Assembly (NCBI GenBank): GCA_001949185.1
Contig: BDGG01000001.1
Coordinates: 159,739 to 223,738 of the forward strand
Length of the DNA: 64,000 bases
Direction: 5' to 3'
Source of the DNA: Ramazzottius varieornatus
Taxonomy: Eukaryota; Tardigrada; Eutardigrada; Parachela; Ramazzottiidae
Position numbers and translations under genes: made by a program. The notes beneath the pieces are model-generated. The model was not told where the DNA came from. It worked only from the letters and a program-made list of their open reading frames with translations, and ran no database searches. Below are positions 42,557-53,739 of the stretch, piece by piece; the stretch's first letter is position 1, and each line of letters opens with the position of its first letter.

Positions 42557-43446
42557 TCAAGCAATGTACTCATATCCAATATCGTCAACGCAGTACTGTC
42601 CTCCATACGGTCTCGCACAGTCGCAGGTATATCCATTGACTTGATCTTCGCAAATTCCGCCATTTTGACATGCATGGTTGACACAGTCGTCTACATTGGC
42701 TTCGCAGTGACTTCCCGAATATCCTGAAGCACACTGGCAGAAGTGGGGGACATTGACGCTGGAACCGGGGTGGCAGCGACCACCTTTCCGGCAGGGATTC
42801 TCCGCGCACGGAAAATGAAGTTCGGTGCACTGTGGACCTCTGAACCCGTTTTGGCAGAGGCAGCGATAAGAGGCGATGGTATTAATGCAGGTAGCCCCAT
42901 TAGCACATGGTTCTTCGACTGCACACTCGTCAATGTCGATGTTGCACCATAAGCCGCGATATCCTCTCCGGCAGTCGCAAGCATAACCGTGCTGCAAGTT
43001 ACGGCATACAGAGTTGTCATGCCCCTGGCATCCAAAAGGACTGGCAGCACAATAGTCGACCCAGTACAGTTAGGACCACGTTCGCAAAAACACTCCAATG
43101 TGGGCTCGGCTGAATTCGGACCGATGGTGTCGTTCGCACGGGGGATAACAGCTTGACACTTTCCTTTGTTAGAGCAGAGGCGACGTGCTATCGAAGGATC
43201 TGCTGTACAAGGATCGTCAAGTTGACACCGACTACCCACGAAACCATGGCGGCAATTACAGTTCAGTGCGTTGTTTGTTGCAAAACAATAGCCGCCATTC
43301 AGACAAGGAGTTTTCAGACAGGGATTAGGTGGAAGAGTCGGTAACGGTAGTTCCGGCCAGGACCCAGATCCAAAGGACGAGCGATCAAAAATGGAAGATC
43401 AGACATAGTTTGCCAGAAGCGCCAGAGCAAACATAATCCACTCCAT
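42557..43446 (-). pseudogene. Secreted EGF-repeat protein, reading frame broken
   Basis: From the ATG at 43446 a signal peptide (WIMFALALLANY) is read, then the frame changes. A second frame gives a Pro-rich lead and a first EGF module (NPCLKTPCLNGGYC, CNCRHGFVGSRC) plus a Cys-containing spacer to about 43070. A further one-base change is needed to reach HGYACDCRRGYRGLWC, the calcium-binding-type DIDECAVEEPCANGATC, and two more modules (CQNGFRGPQC, CASGYSGSHC, CQNGGICEDQ) before the stop at 42557. At least four EGF modules survive with cysteines intact. The two breaks, near 43390-43410 and 43055-43072, have no usable splice sites, so I call it a damaged gene; sequence error is the alternative. 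Function unknown; extracellular by its signal and EGF fold. Confidence 0.65.
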
Positions 43447-43987
43447 GTTTCTTCCTACCATCTGAAATCCAGCGTTCCCTTGCCTACATACCATGAGGTA
43501 GCTAGGAACAAGGTGCGAAAACAAGGGTTTTTGAATGCGCTTCGTTGGAAGTAAGGACTCAACCGGTGTCAGAACTCCGGTCCATACCGTGTCAGGAGTG
43601 TGATCTTGCGCTGAAAAAGTAGAGATGACTGCTCGAATAGTAACTTGAGTTTGACACCGAAACCCGCAGTTCATCAAACTACGAGCGCCTTGTTACCACA
43701 TTCGGTTCTGCTTTCCTGTAGATCACTCACGTATTTAAGGTGTCTCTTCTGGATCGAAAAGCTTGTAAATGCCCATTTTAGAAATTATCCTGTATTACGA
43801 AGCAAACCTTTCTTTATCGATCTATGCTGCCACACGGTAAGCACATATTACCCAAAAAATCAAACCAAAATCTTTCTGAGACTGCATCGACAAGGAAGTC
43901 GAGTGGATCTCGATTTCAGTGAATTATGCCTATCATAGTAGAGAGCGCAATGCATGCCCTGGTCACCTACAACCGATGGCCATAATA

Positions 43988-44029
43988 GCATGGTCAATAT
44001 AGCCAGCGAGCTGGCCATATTGACCATGC
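43988..44029. repeat. 42-nt near-perfect palindrome
   Basis: GCATGGTCAATAT, A, GCCAGC, GA, GCTGGC, C, ATATTGACCATGC: 19 of 20 positions pair around a 2-nt centre. It lies in gene-free DNA and is unlike the dispersed hairpin family. Confidence 0.85.
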
Positions 44030-44985
44030 AGTCAACACCTATTCAGCCACTGATGTCTTGCGTCGGACCTCAAAACTTTTCAGAATGTAAGCTAGGAAGT
44101 AACAAGGAGCACAGAGCAGAAGGACATAACGAAGTTATGTATACTGCATTGTGCAAGGAACTACCGTACACTATGAAGCCGAAAGCGGGCATCGAAGCAA
44201 GAGCCAGGGCGACTTGTGAATAGATTTTACGTGGAAATCGAATGATGTTTGTAGATTGACCTGCTTGCACGATCTGCCGTCAATAAAAAACCCTTTCATA
44301 ATACTTGAGGTAATCAATTGATCGGCAGGAACAGGACAGCAGAAAGGCTTATCAGGTGTAGGCTGACCTGTGCGTATAGAATGACCAGGTCCAGTCGGTC
44401 AGTCAGCACTGAAAGAACGAAATCAGAGAAGAGGCAAAAGTAGCCGTCTCTTCTTGCTTCCATTTCCAAAATTGGGTTGGGCAAAATCGAAAATTCCCAC
44501 CCAGCATTTTTTGCTGGGTCGTCGAAAAGCTTAATAGCTTATTCTATCGACAAATGTCTTCTGCACAATGTCGCCGATGTGACAGGCAGCGAACTTCATG
44601 GACAAGAACACAAAACTGCCCTTCAAGTGCCCGAAACGATGTGTTCTGTTGGAAACGAATATTTTAAGACTCCCTTCCCTGTGTGAGGTTTCCGTTCAAC
44701 CTGGAGGCGAAATTAATAGCCATCAGCAGCGCTATGGGATGCAGCTTTAGATATGACGAAATGACCAGCGGTTAAAAAGATTCGATTTTAATTCAAATTT
44801 TCGGACTTAAATTTTAAAACTCACTTTCCTATTGATGCAAACTTTTTAAACTTCTCCAGGTATTTAGGGAAATCGTTCCTGAATGCTAGTGCGTTTTCGC
44901 CGTGGTCATTATTCAATTTAAGAGCTAGTACGAGGCATAAACCTGGAGGCTACATGGGGAAGCCTTAGTGTCACCTTAATTACCT
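44030..44985. other. Intergenic, no gene seen
   Basis: Short open frames only (43954-44223 plus, 44477-44686 plus) without motifs. Nothing to annotate. Confidence 0.45.
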
Positions 44986-44989
44986 GGGA

Positions 44990-45740
44990 AATTTTCCCGT
45001 ACGCACTGTGCCGGATGCAGCGCAGTTTTACAGTGCATAAACCAACGTACACTATTTGAATGATGCTTTTGAAGAACTCCTTCCATATTACAGTAGACGA
45101 CTGTGTCAGAATCGTCTGTTTTATCAATACAAACCGCAGATCGAGTCAATCTTTTCGAAGACCTACCTCCACGGGCTTCTCCGCCAACCTTGTCGTCTCC
45201 AGCTGGCCTTCCGCCTATGGCAGTGCCACCTTTGCCATCTACGCCGACACAGTTAGGTCCCGCCTTGGCCTTCCCGCCTGGCCCACCATATGCGCTCCCG
45301 CCAGGTCCAGCCTCCGCGTCTCCTCCCGGTCCTACAGTGGCTTCTTGTCCTTGACAATCTGTTCGAAGCGGCAGCTATCTTGTCAAGATCGAATCATGCA
45401 TCTTCGTCGGCTGTTGCGCCTGTTGATGGAGCGCCGTGGAGCTCCTGGAAGTTCCATAATAGCATCGTGCTCCACAAAAGGATCCCGGTCTTACTTAAAC
45501 GGTTTGGAAACACCATCTTTCGATTTCGACCCACCAACAGGACAGCTAGGACGCAAAGTCAACTTCGAACTACTATACAGCGCTATGCTCGAACTTGCGC
45601 TTTTTTCCAGAGAAAGCTGTCTCAACCTATCTTTTGCTTCTTGATTCAGCTTGTAGCCTCGGGCACGGAGCCTTCACCGGTATCAACTTACAGCCAATCT
45701 TACCGCAAATAGCGTCTCCGTTTCTGTGATAAGCCTCGGC
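44990..45740 (-). other. Possible spliced gene with Gly-rich segment, stop-interrupted
   Basis: On the minus strand an exon-like stretch ends at a GTAAGA donor near 45710 (QKRRRYLR). The next, from an acceptor near 45677, reads ARGYKLNQEAKDRLRQLSLE and ends at a GTAAGA donor near 45496. A third, after an acceptor near 45452, runs into a Gly-rich stretch (GPGGDAEAGPGGSAYGGPGG) but meets an in-frame TAG near 45393. The composition looks protein-like, yet no family is recognised and the stop is unexplained. Opposing plus-strand Pro-rich frames are probably its shadow. Confidence 0.3.
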
Positions 45741-46287
45741 TACTGACCTATGCGGGCACATAAACTTAACCATGAATCACTAAACAGTGGTCGGTTACGA
45801 TTATTTTGATGCGGCGTTGTCGCTGAAAATTAAATTGATGGCCGCGTAGGTAATTCGGTAGTTTTCGACCGGATACATGAATTTCGTGTGTCCGTTTCGT
45901 GTGTTCCTTCATGAAATGATACTGTAGTGTTACCAAATTATCGCGCACTCAACCAGGTGAACAGTAAATGATGCCCGGGTGAGAGCCTGCGACACTACAG
46001 TAATTTTGAGCGACAGAAATAGCTGAACGAGCTTCACGGAAAAGGCGCACGATAAATGACACGCAAATCATTTGAATGTGTAGTTTGACGACCTTAGACT
46101 AGAATGTGAAAGATAACCGTGTTGATATGAGCAACAGTGCCAGTGCGATGTTAACTAACCCGATTTTTAAACTGACGATTTGACTGCTATTCGGCGTGCT
46201 GGACATGCTTGGTAATGTAGATGGCGCTGTCACTTCCGGCGCAACTGTAAGAGAGCACTTTGTAGTGCAAAAGGGATCGCAGAGCGG

Positions 46288-47446
46288 TCACGCTGTTCCC
46301 ACCAACATTCTCATCTCACCTCTGCAGATCTGGCCACCAAAGTAATTCCAAAATGCAGTTCCCCCTTGAATTTCGTTGCTTTGGCTATTACCGGCAATGT
46401 TGCATGATAGACGTAAAAATCTGGAGGTAGGTCGTGCACCGGCTCTGGTCCAGCTCACTAAAGGATCCAGAAACTCCTGGTTGCAGCTATCGCAGCGAAA
46501 GTGATGACTCCAGATCACGGTATCGGTAGGGCTTTCTCGATCGTGGATTGTGTCGACTACAGCTTTGCTCAACGGCTTCAGCATTTCATTGTCGCTGAAA
46601 TCCACGGTCGCCACTCTTCTGAACTCCATAGGAGAACCATCATATCTCACTTCTGTCAGATCTTCATTTTCCTGAATCCTTAGTGTCTACAAGGAAACAA
46701 CCTGAAATTTTTGTTTGAGCTCAGTTTACATTGGTATCTCCTAATAATGATGGAAATCCTGGCTTAAACACCGGCCAATAAAATTGTGAATGAGCACTGC
46801 CAAACCTCGAACTAGCACCGATCTAGAGGGTTATGTAAGCTGGAGTGCTGGACGATTCTTTACCTGAAGCCTGCAGGACAGCGGCTGCAAAGACTCCCAG
46901 CTGAAGCTTGTCATTCCCCGATTGCCAGTCAAGCTCATTTCCGAAACAGCAGAAAGGTTCTCGCAAGAACTCACTTTTTCCCCGAAGGCCTTCACATGAA
47001 TTGCTGAGAGTGTTGTTGCGCATCACTAGTTTTCTCAAAGACGTAAACCCTGCAAATTCTTGTTCATCAACACTGCCGTATCGAGAACTCTCAATTCCCA
47101 GCTCTAACAACGCCGGCCGGTTGGTATTTCGAATCAGCTCCTTGAAAGGCAGCTTGACCGTCCCTTCCCCCGCTTGCCAGTTGGAATGAGCTATGCTTAG
47201 TTTCTCCAGGTTAGGTAAGCTAGGAATAGCGGCGACATTGACTTTCTGGAAAGCGATATCCCATAATCCCAGCTCGGTTGTTTCGGCATCAATGTTTGGA
47301 GTCTCGCCCGCAGCAGGCCAGGTTCCACCCCGGCACGTTGTGGAGCGATCGTTTTCCCGGTATGTGCATCGCAACAAGTTTTGAGCGCTAGTTGCCACAA
47401 CCACTAGACAGAAGACGAAAGCACGAACACCATAGAATATGGCCAT
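46288..47446 (-). CDS. Secreted leucine-rich-repeat protein
   Basis: Two exons, 47446-46864 and 46652-46288, join in phase (the acceptor is my choice among weak ones) to give about 315 residues. A signal peptide (FVFCLVVVATSAQ) precedes a Cys pair, then LRR-like turns: LPNLEKLSIAHSNWQ, PALLELGIESSR, FTSLRKLVMRNNTLS, then an insertion with a Cys cluster (EPFCCFGNELDW), VATVDFSDNEM, and a C-terminal cap resembling LRRCT (FRCDSCNQEFLDPLVSW ... LRLSCN). No transmembrane helix follows, so it is probably extracellular. Which LRR subfamily it belongs to is unclear, and the ligand cannot be guessed. It has no obvious operon-like or divergent partner. Confidence 0.65.
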
Positions 47447-47899
47447 TTTGATCTTAGTGACTGAATCCAGATGCTGGTGACAATGTTGTAGCCGTTCTTG
47501 AAAATTTCTGCAGACTAGTATTACGCAGAGTAACTGTAACACATTACTGAATCACCTGCCTACATGGTTCCCTATTGCTATTGCAATTGTATCGTTATCG
47601 TTAACGACGATTGAAACGGTTACCGATAACAGAACAACAGTGTCAGTTTAATCGTCGCTGACAAATTACGTGTGCAGGCAGACGTCCACGAAGCTGTGCC
47701 GTGCACGTGGGTCCACGTTAGCAGACGGCAGTCTGTTAAGGCCGAAGCCAGACAGCGATGTACTTCTGTTGTGCTCATATAGAAACACCCGTCTAGCTAT
47801 AGTGTGAATCACTTTAAGGATAGAATGGACGAACAGGTTTCATACATAAGCGCTTATTTTTGTAACAGAGATATTTTGATATTTAAAGATAGGCCGATT

Positions 47900-48440
47900 C
47901 CTCCGCTACCTACTGAATTTTGGTCCGACATCTACAACAATACGGCTCGACGCGTCGGAGAGTTTACCAGACCAGCAGCCAAAAGCCCCATTTCGCACAC
48001 CGTACATTATCTCTGTCAGATGTCAAGGTCAGAGAAGAAGCCGTCCGTATCCGACTGTGCCAGGCGAAGACGGATCACTTCTCCCACGGATACCACCTCA
48101 CGCTCTCAGCCGCAGGCCGCTCACTGTGTCCACTGGAAGCCACTATCGCGTACCTCCAACACCTGCAAGCCACTAGCCAAGGGCAGCCTTTCTTCGTACT
48201 AGGCTCAGGTAGCTTCCCCACTTGTCAAGCCGTTGAAACCACACTGAGGATATGCCTGCAAGACCTCCGGACGTCCACCGGTACTCCTCCCAGTCTACGG
48301 ATAGGAGCAGGCACAACAGTAGTCCGGAATGGAGTCTCTCCACAAGGCACAAGCCATTCAGCCGACTGGCCGATGGATTCGGATGTCACCCCCGCTTCCT
48401 GCTATGTCTTCCTGAATTTTCTTCCGCCAGCCAAGTCTGT
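47900..48440 (+). mobile_element. Decayed tyrosine-recombinase fragment (DIRS/Crypton-like)
   Basis: Plus-strand frames give the C-terminal half of a tyrosine recombinase: RRVGEFTRPA in one frame, then RTLSLSDVKV, RIRLCQAKTDHFSHGYHL, GRSLCPLEATIAYL and SLRIGAGTTVVRNGVS in the next. The last corresponds to the 'SFRIGAATTAA' motif with the catalytic Arg, but the following region that should carry the catalytic Tyr is out of frame (SADWPMDSD). At least one frame change and no start codon context mean it is dead. DIRS-like retroelements and Cryptons use such recombinases; I cannot tell which without the rest of the element. Confidence 0.6.
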
Positions 48441-48735
48441 CTCGATCGAAAGAGAAAACTCTCCTGTATCTTTCTGCCGTTTCAGTTTGTGAAATAAGAC
48501 TGGAGCGACGGCAGAGTTCCCCTCCTGAGATCTTCTGCCTTGCTCTTTGTTACTGTGCCATAATCAGATACAAAATGCAAAGGAGTCTTTTACGCTGAGC
48601 TTGAACGTTCCGCGATTGAGCTAAATGGCTCAGATCCTAGAAGAGGCTCGTTTCACCGGGACAGTTTGGCATTCATGGCTTGAGGACAGGCATAGTCCCC
48701 TTGCATTATTATTAATGCCCTAACCTTCACTCGAA

Positions 48736-51700
48736 CTACCAGTTCTTGTTTTTATTGCTGTAAATGTACGTTCTAGCTTCGTGCATCAGTTCTTCATTAC
48801 ACTCCCGTAACCCACATTGCAGAGCAGTGGCTAAACACTTCTCAGCTTTGCTCATCTGACAACTCCGATAATAAACCATAGCTAAATAGGCCCATGTCTC
48901 AGGGACAGTATTATCCAGATTGTTCGACTGACACAACGCCACTTCCGCGTTCACAAAATCTTCCAAATGAAAACTAGCCACTCCACAACCCAACCAGTTC
49001 AACGCAGTACCATGTAACTTTGCAGCCAGATGGAACATCTCTTTTGATTTCTTCCAGTCCTTCTGTTCCTTAGTCGTCAACCCATACCGACAGTACACTT
49101 CATACATTTCCGTCGAATGAACATCTTGATTCAGCGCTTCATCGTAACATTCCCTCGCTTGACTGTACTCTTTTTGGCGACAAGAAAAGTGGCCTTTCAT
49201 TACCAAATACCGTGTGTTCTTCCCGTTGTCACTTTTGTCCAGCTCATTCATCAGTTCCCTCACTTCAGCGAAATTCTTTCTGGAGATCCAACTCGACATC
49301 GCTGCTTTCCATAATGTCGGGCTCGTGACGTCACAAACACCGTTTAGTTTCGCTGTACATTTTGTCGCAAACCGATACAAGCCAAGCGAGGCGAAAGCTG
49401 GAAGGCTCACGTAGAAAATATTATCCAGAAGCCCGCCTTTGATAAACGTCTTCCGTCTCCGCTTTTTATCGAAATATTCCAGAGTTTTCCACGGTTGAAA
49501 TAAACCGTTATTTTTACGAATAGTTTCTTGCTTGACAGACGAACTTTTCTTGGCAGGACAAAAAGGACGTAGTAAATCTTTTAGTATTTTCTGTGACTTT
49601 TCCAACGAGGCAGTCTTTCGGGGAAGGTTACTCGGTACTTCGCCCTTCATTAAACTCTCCGCATCTTTTATCTTCTTTTCGTAAACCTTCAGCCTTTCAG
49701 CCGGTAAACCAAGCAAAAAATTGGCTTGATAGTAGACTCGTTCTTTGATAAGTTCGATCGCGCCAGTCGAATCCACAGACAAATTCTCATAGAAGAGCCC
49801 AAGCGCAGTGTACGCTATTGGTGAATTCGACAACACAGCTGCCGCTTCGAAGAACGGCAAAGCGTCGTCGGTTTTCTTCTCTTCAAACAACGCATACCCG
49901 ATCAGCAACATTCTTTCAACATTCTGCTCGTCATACTTCATCGATTCCGCGAAACTTTCCACCGCTTCGCGGAGCTTCCGATGCTTTAGCTGGAACTGCC
50001 CCAGTTCGACCCAGTACTGAGCGACTTCATCCGACGTCTTTCCGGCTTCGGTTGATTTGTGTATTCGTAGAAGTAAATAATGTTCGGCTTTTGGTAATTT
50101 TTCTTCAATTTCAGCTTCTATAGCCAGCATCCTCAAATGCAAAGCCTGGCTTTCTTTGTTCTTCATCGGGTGCTTCGCTTTTTCCTCTTCATGGAAAGTC
50201 AAACTGTGGCTGATTTCTCTCACCAAGTCACAGTATAGCTCAGAAAGGAAATCATTGTACTGTTCCGGGTCCTCTTTGTCGAGGCTCTTCGTTCTATAGA
50301 ACCTATCACGAACTATCCTTACGATGAAGTCTTTCAGATGCGTTCGCAAGTAGCACGTTTCCCCCGCTTTGTGTAACGCAGCTTCGACGTTGCTGTCCAC
50401 AACTGCCCAGTCTGTATGCTTTCTCGACTCTTTCTCGCACAACGAATAGATCAACCGACATGTCGACGAGATCTCCTTGCGTAACTCCTGCATGGCTCGG
50501 AGTCCGTTGTCCGCTGGGAAGAGCGTCTTTGGATGAATCGACTGAATATTCTCCACCGTTATCTCCGGCTTCTCGATCCGTTTCTTCGGGACGAGGGGTT
50601 TTAGTAGAGTGATGGATGCGGACATGTAGGATTGACTGGTAATGAACAGGTGCTGGTCAACGTCTTCGCGCCAAGATGCGGTTGGCGATATGGGCGTCTC
50701 GTGAGAAGTGGCGGAAGAGGGCGCCATGGACCTGCGGAGACTAATGTTGGATGGGTGGGCGTCGATAGGTTTCTGTTTGCTCGTGGATAGGATCGTGGGT
50801 TTATCGAATTCAGGTAGGGCGGATGGTGCGGTAGGCGTGGCGAAGAGTTCTTGGGCGACGCTTTTGCGACCGGTTTTCTCGGTGAAGCTGCGGACGTCAT
50901 ATGGCAAAAGGGGAGATCGTCCCTCGGTATGCTTTGCGCCTAGAAAAAAGTAATCACCAGAAAAGTAAGAACTCTCAGTCTTATGAAAACACCACCACTG
51001 AGTTAGGCCTTCTGTCTACGAAGTTTCAATCGACTGAAACGTATACGGTAGAAAAATAGAACGCAGTCTCACCGTACCAGGGAAAAGTAACGGCGACAGA
51101 TCAAGGAAAGCCACCCCATGTTTGGTAATCATGGCTTCCTCCGCCGCCGTATTCTGCACTTCGGCGTTCTTCTTCTTCGTCGTGCTGGTATGCTTCTCCG
51201 GTACCGTCACAGAGAAGACCTCCACCGGCCAGACCTTTGCCGCCACTGCTTTCGTCTTGAAGGCTTCTTCCGCGTCCTTGGCCAACACACAACGAAACTC
51301 CGTCCTGACCACTGTGGACGGCTGTCCTATAACCCCACTGCCCCTTCCCTCCTCCGTCTTTTTCTTATTCGTATGGTTAAGACCTGATCCAAGTCCGTTC
51401 TGATGCGGAGCTTCCATCATGTGCACAGCCTTGGCGAAGAACAGTGGATTCACCGGCCAATGAATCAGTCCTTCATGATGGAACTTCTCCTTGGATAAAT
51501 CCTCTTGTAGCACTTTGTTAGAGAGGATCAGATACCTTTCATGTTGCACAGTGGTCGGTAGGAAGGTGGATATGGTAAAAGTCGGTGTAGGCAGACTATG
51601 TGACCCCGTGTGCGGAGTAGTCGGCAACCAAGCAGTGGGCATGGAATAACAGCCGTCGATTCTGAAGCGAAGAATATTGAACGAATCAGCGTAGTCTTTG

Positions 51701-52299
51701 GGGATAACCGGTTCGCCGTTCTCCGACTTGACTTGTAGCCTGACGGCTGCGTTCTCTGGTAAGAATGTCGTGCAGGAATCGGCGTCCACGCTTGGTGGGA
51801 ATATCGGCAGGGTTTTGCTGACTAAAGTTTCACCTGTGACGAAAGGTAGTAGGTCGATAAAGCATTGGCCTATCAGTTCGACTTTCTCCTCCGGCGCAGT
51901 TTTCTTCTTGGCGTCTTTGACGATGTACTCAATCTCATTGAAGTTGACAACGAGAGGGTGGTGGATGAGGTTGTCAATATCCCCGAACGTCAAGACGTCG
52001 AAGGAGAGTGGCAAGTGTAGGTCGAGTTCGGCCGAGAGGGATGCCAGTAGTAACGTCTCGCTGGTGGCCACGAGTTTGTCGGGCGTGAGGAAAACCTTGA
52101 CTTGGATAGTCCATTCGCCATATTCGCGGATTTTGAAAATGTTGAAGTTGCTGAGCTGAAGGATAAGAAGGTCGAGGGAGATTTTGAAGACGCTGGTTGG
52201 AGGAGGAATGACGGTGGGTGAGGCGGCTATGACAGCTGACTTGGTAGGGCTCTTGGTCATGCCACGCTCTCGCGCTTCCTTGTCGTGCGATTGCAACAT
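48736..52299 (-). CDS. CFAP70: Cilia- and flagella-associated protein 70 (CFAP70/TTC18)
   Basis: Two exons, 52299 to about 51078 and 50939-48736, give about 1,141 residues (human ~1,121). The first exon encodes C2-like beta-rich regions (SLDLLILQLSNFNIFK, WTIQVKVFL). The second opens with LPYDVRSFTEKTGRKSVA, matching the family junction, then a helical segment and tetratricopeptide repeats (AQYWVELGQFQLKHRKLREA, MLLIGYALFEEKKTDDAL, ALNWLGCGVASFHLEDF, ETWAYLAMVYYRSCQMSKAE). CFAP70 binds the outer dynein arm base region and regulates ciliary beating. The donor near 51078 is one of two that fit the phase. The 2.2-kb second exon is uninterrupted. I chose the ATG at 52299; the frame extends 15 nt further. 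Confidence 0.9.
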
Positions 52300-52592
52300 T
52301 ATCCACTTGTCCAACCTCCCTCAAAATAAAACCGGCTTACACATCTAACCTAAACGGACTTTAAGCAATCTCTCCACGATAAACCATCCAAAATACGGAC
52401 CAAAAATATTCGAACAAAAATCAGACCAAAAATCAGAAATATATCAACTTGTCCGATGGGAGGTATTGAAGTACTGGCTGCCCAGCTTCACTTGTGCATT
52501 GCGTCTTGCAAGCCTCTTAGTGGAACCAAGCGCGATGACGTCAGTGCGGCTGATGCACGGGATCTCTGTTGAGCTGCGCGGGATACGGTAAC

Positions 52593-52605
52593 GTTGCTCG
52601 GTGAC
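52593..52605. promoter_or_regulatory. X-box (RFX-type) site between CFAP70 and the 245-aa gene
   Basis: GTTGCTCGGTGAC fits the X-box pattern RYYNYY-N1-RRNRAC at every position. It is 294 bp upstream of the CFAP70 start and 151 bp upstream of the divergent gene, the usual place for RFX control of ciliary genes. It is flanked by an inverted CGGTAAC / GTTACCG pair. Confidence 0.5.
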
Positions 52606-52755
52606 AGCCACTGTTACCGATCTAAGTTCCCTTTGTTGTAGTTTTAAACTTTAGAAGGCTTTGCGAAATTTAAAGTTGGACGGTAGAGTTCAAATGATTG
52701 CACAGTAACCGTCGCCAGATAAGTTTCTTCGGGCTTTCTCAACCTATAGTGAAGA

Positions 52756-53493
52756 ATGCGCCGTGGACGCTCTTACGATCCTAAGGGTACACCGAACCCC
52801 GAGAGCTCGCGCGCCGTCGACGCTCTGCTGGCCAAACCCATGCTGCTGGATCTTGTGAGCCAGTTCCTGCACCGTTCGACTCGCCTCGACTCCAACAGCC
52901 CCATCTCCGACGTCAAGTTCCTTTCGGCCAACGACATCCTTGACCTGCTGGCTCCGACCATCGGTTGCTGTTACCCCCTGGTCGAGCACACCTCCGTGCC
53001 CACCAGAGAACGACATCGCGCAGACCACGACAAGCGCCACAACGGCGCCGATCAAGGACGTTCCAACAGCACTCGACGTGGTCGACCCAAAGTCAAGAAG
53101 GAGAAAGTGGCAACGGCCAAAGATGTGCCATCAACGTCCGCACAAGACAGTCCTCCACTGGACTTTGCCCAGCTGGACAAGGAAGGTCCGACCGATGGAC
53201 CTAGTGTCAAGCAGCTGGTAGAACTGTATGGTCAGACGCAGGAGCAGAACAAGCGGACTGCGGGGGAGATTGTCAAGTTGAAGCAGGCGCTGCTGAGGGA
53301 CTATGCCGGTGTCATGACCGAACATGATTTGGATCTGTTGATTGGCAATGCCAGACATCCCTTGAGGAAACAGACGTTGGTCGACAGTATTCAGCACTTG
53401 TTTGCTACCAGAAGGAAGAATGATTATTATAACTTTCAGCATCACCATAATGCTTTCGATACTGATTCGTACAAACGAATGCGAAATTTCTAA
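52756..53493 (+). CDS. Uncharacterised 245-residue basic protein
   Basis: Single uninterrupted frame from an ATG at 52756 with stop at 53493. Residues ~1-80 contain a hydrophobic helical block (LLAKPMLLDLVSQFLH, SANDILDLLAP). Residues ~85-125 are a highly charged linker (RRGRPKVKKEKVA). Residues ~145-225 form a second helical block (VKQLVELYGQTQEQNKRTAGE, TEHDLDLLIGNARHPLRKQ, VDSIQHLF), followed by a His/Tyr-rich tail (YYNFQHHHNAFDTDSYKR). Codon use is GC-rich like neighbouring genes, supporting a real product. I do not recognise the family. Because it shares an upstream region and an X-box-like site with CFAP70, a ciliary or centrosomal role is a reasonable guess but not more. Confidence 0.75.
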   Translation: MRRGRSYDPKGTPNPESSRAVDALLAKPMLLDLVSQFLHRSTRLDSNSPISDVKFLSANDILDLLAPTIGCCYPLVEHTSVPTRERHRADHDKRHNGADQGRSNSTRRGRPKVKKEKVATAKDVPSTSAQDSPPLDFAQLDKEGPTDGPSVKQLVELYGQTQEQNKRTAGEIVKLKQALLRDYAGVMTEHDLDLLIGNARHPLRKQTLVDSIQHLFATRRKNDYYNFQHHHNAFDTDSYKRMRNF

Positions 53494-53564
53494 GGAAGAC
53501 CCTGAATAAGCCGCTTGATTCGTTGTTCTGTCTTCAAATGGGACGTGGACAATTGGGCTCAACC

Positions 53565-53735
53565 AGATCTTTATCTCAAGTTACGCACACTTCGAGCCGA
53601 TATCAGTCAAAACAAGTGACACTCCAGAAAACTCGACAAAATCGTTATCCCAAGTGGCGCACACTTTTAGCCAGTAATCATGAAAAATTACGCCACTTGG
53701 GAAAACGAGCGTCTCAGTTTTCCCAAGTGAAGCAT
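53565..53735. repeat. Dispersed hairpin element, copy 9
   Basis: CCCAAGTGGCGCACACTTTTAGC (53649) pairs with AATTACGCCACTTGGGAAAACGA; a degenerate hairpin precedes at 53576, and AAACTCGACAAAATCGTT sits between them. Intergenic. Confidence 0.8.
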
Positions 53736-53739
53736 GTTT

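Noticed and set aside
45060..45712. Pro/Ser-rich plus-strand frames
   Set aside because: Three overlapping frames with biased composition opposite a Gly-rich minus-strand stretch; no motif or splice support.
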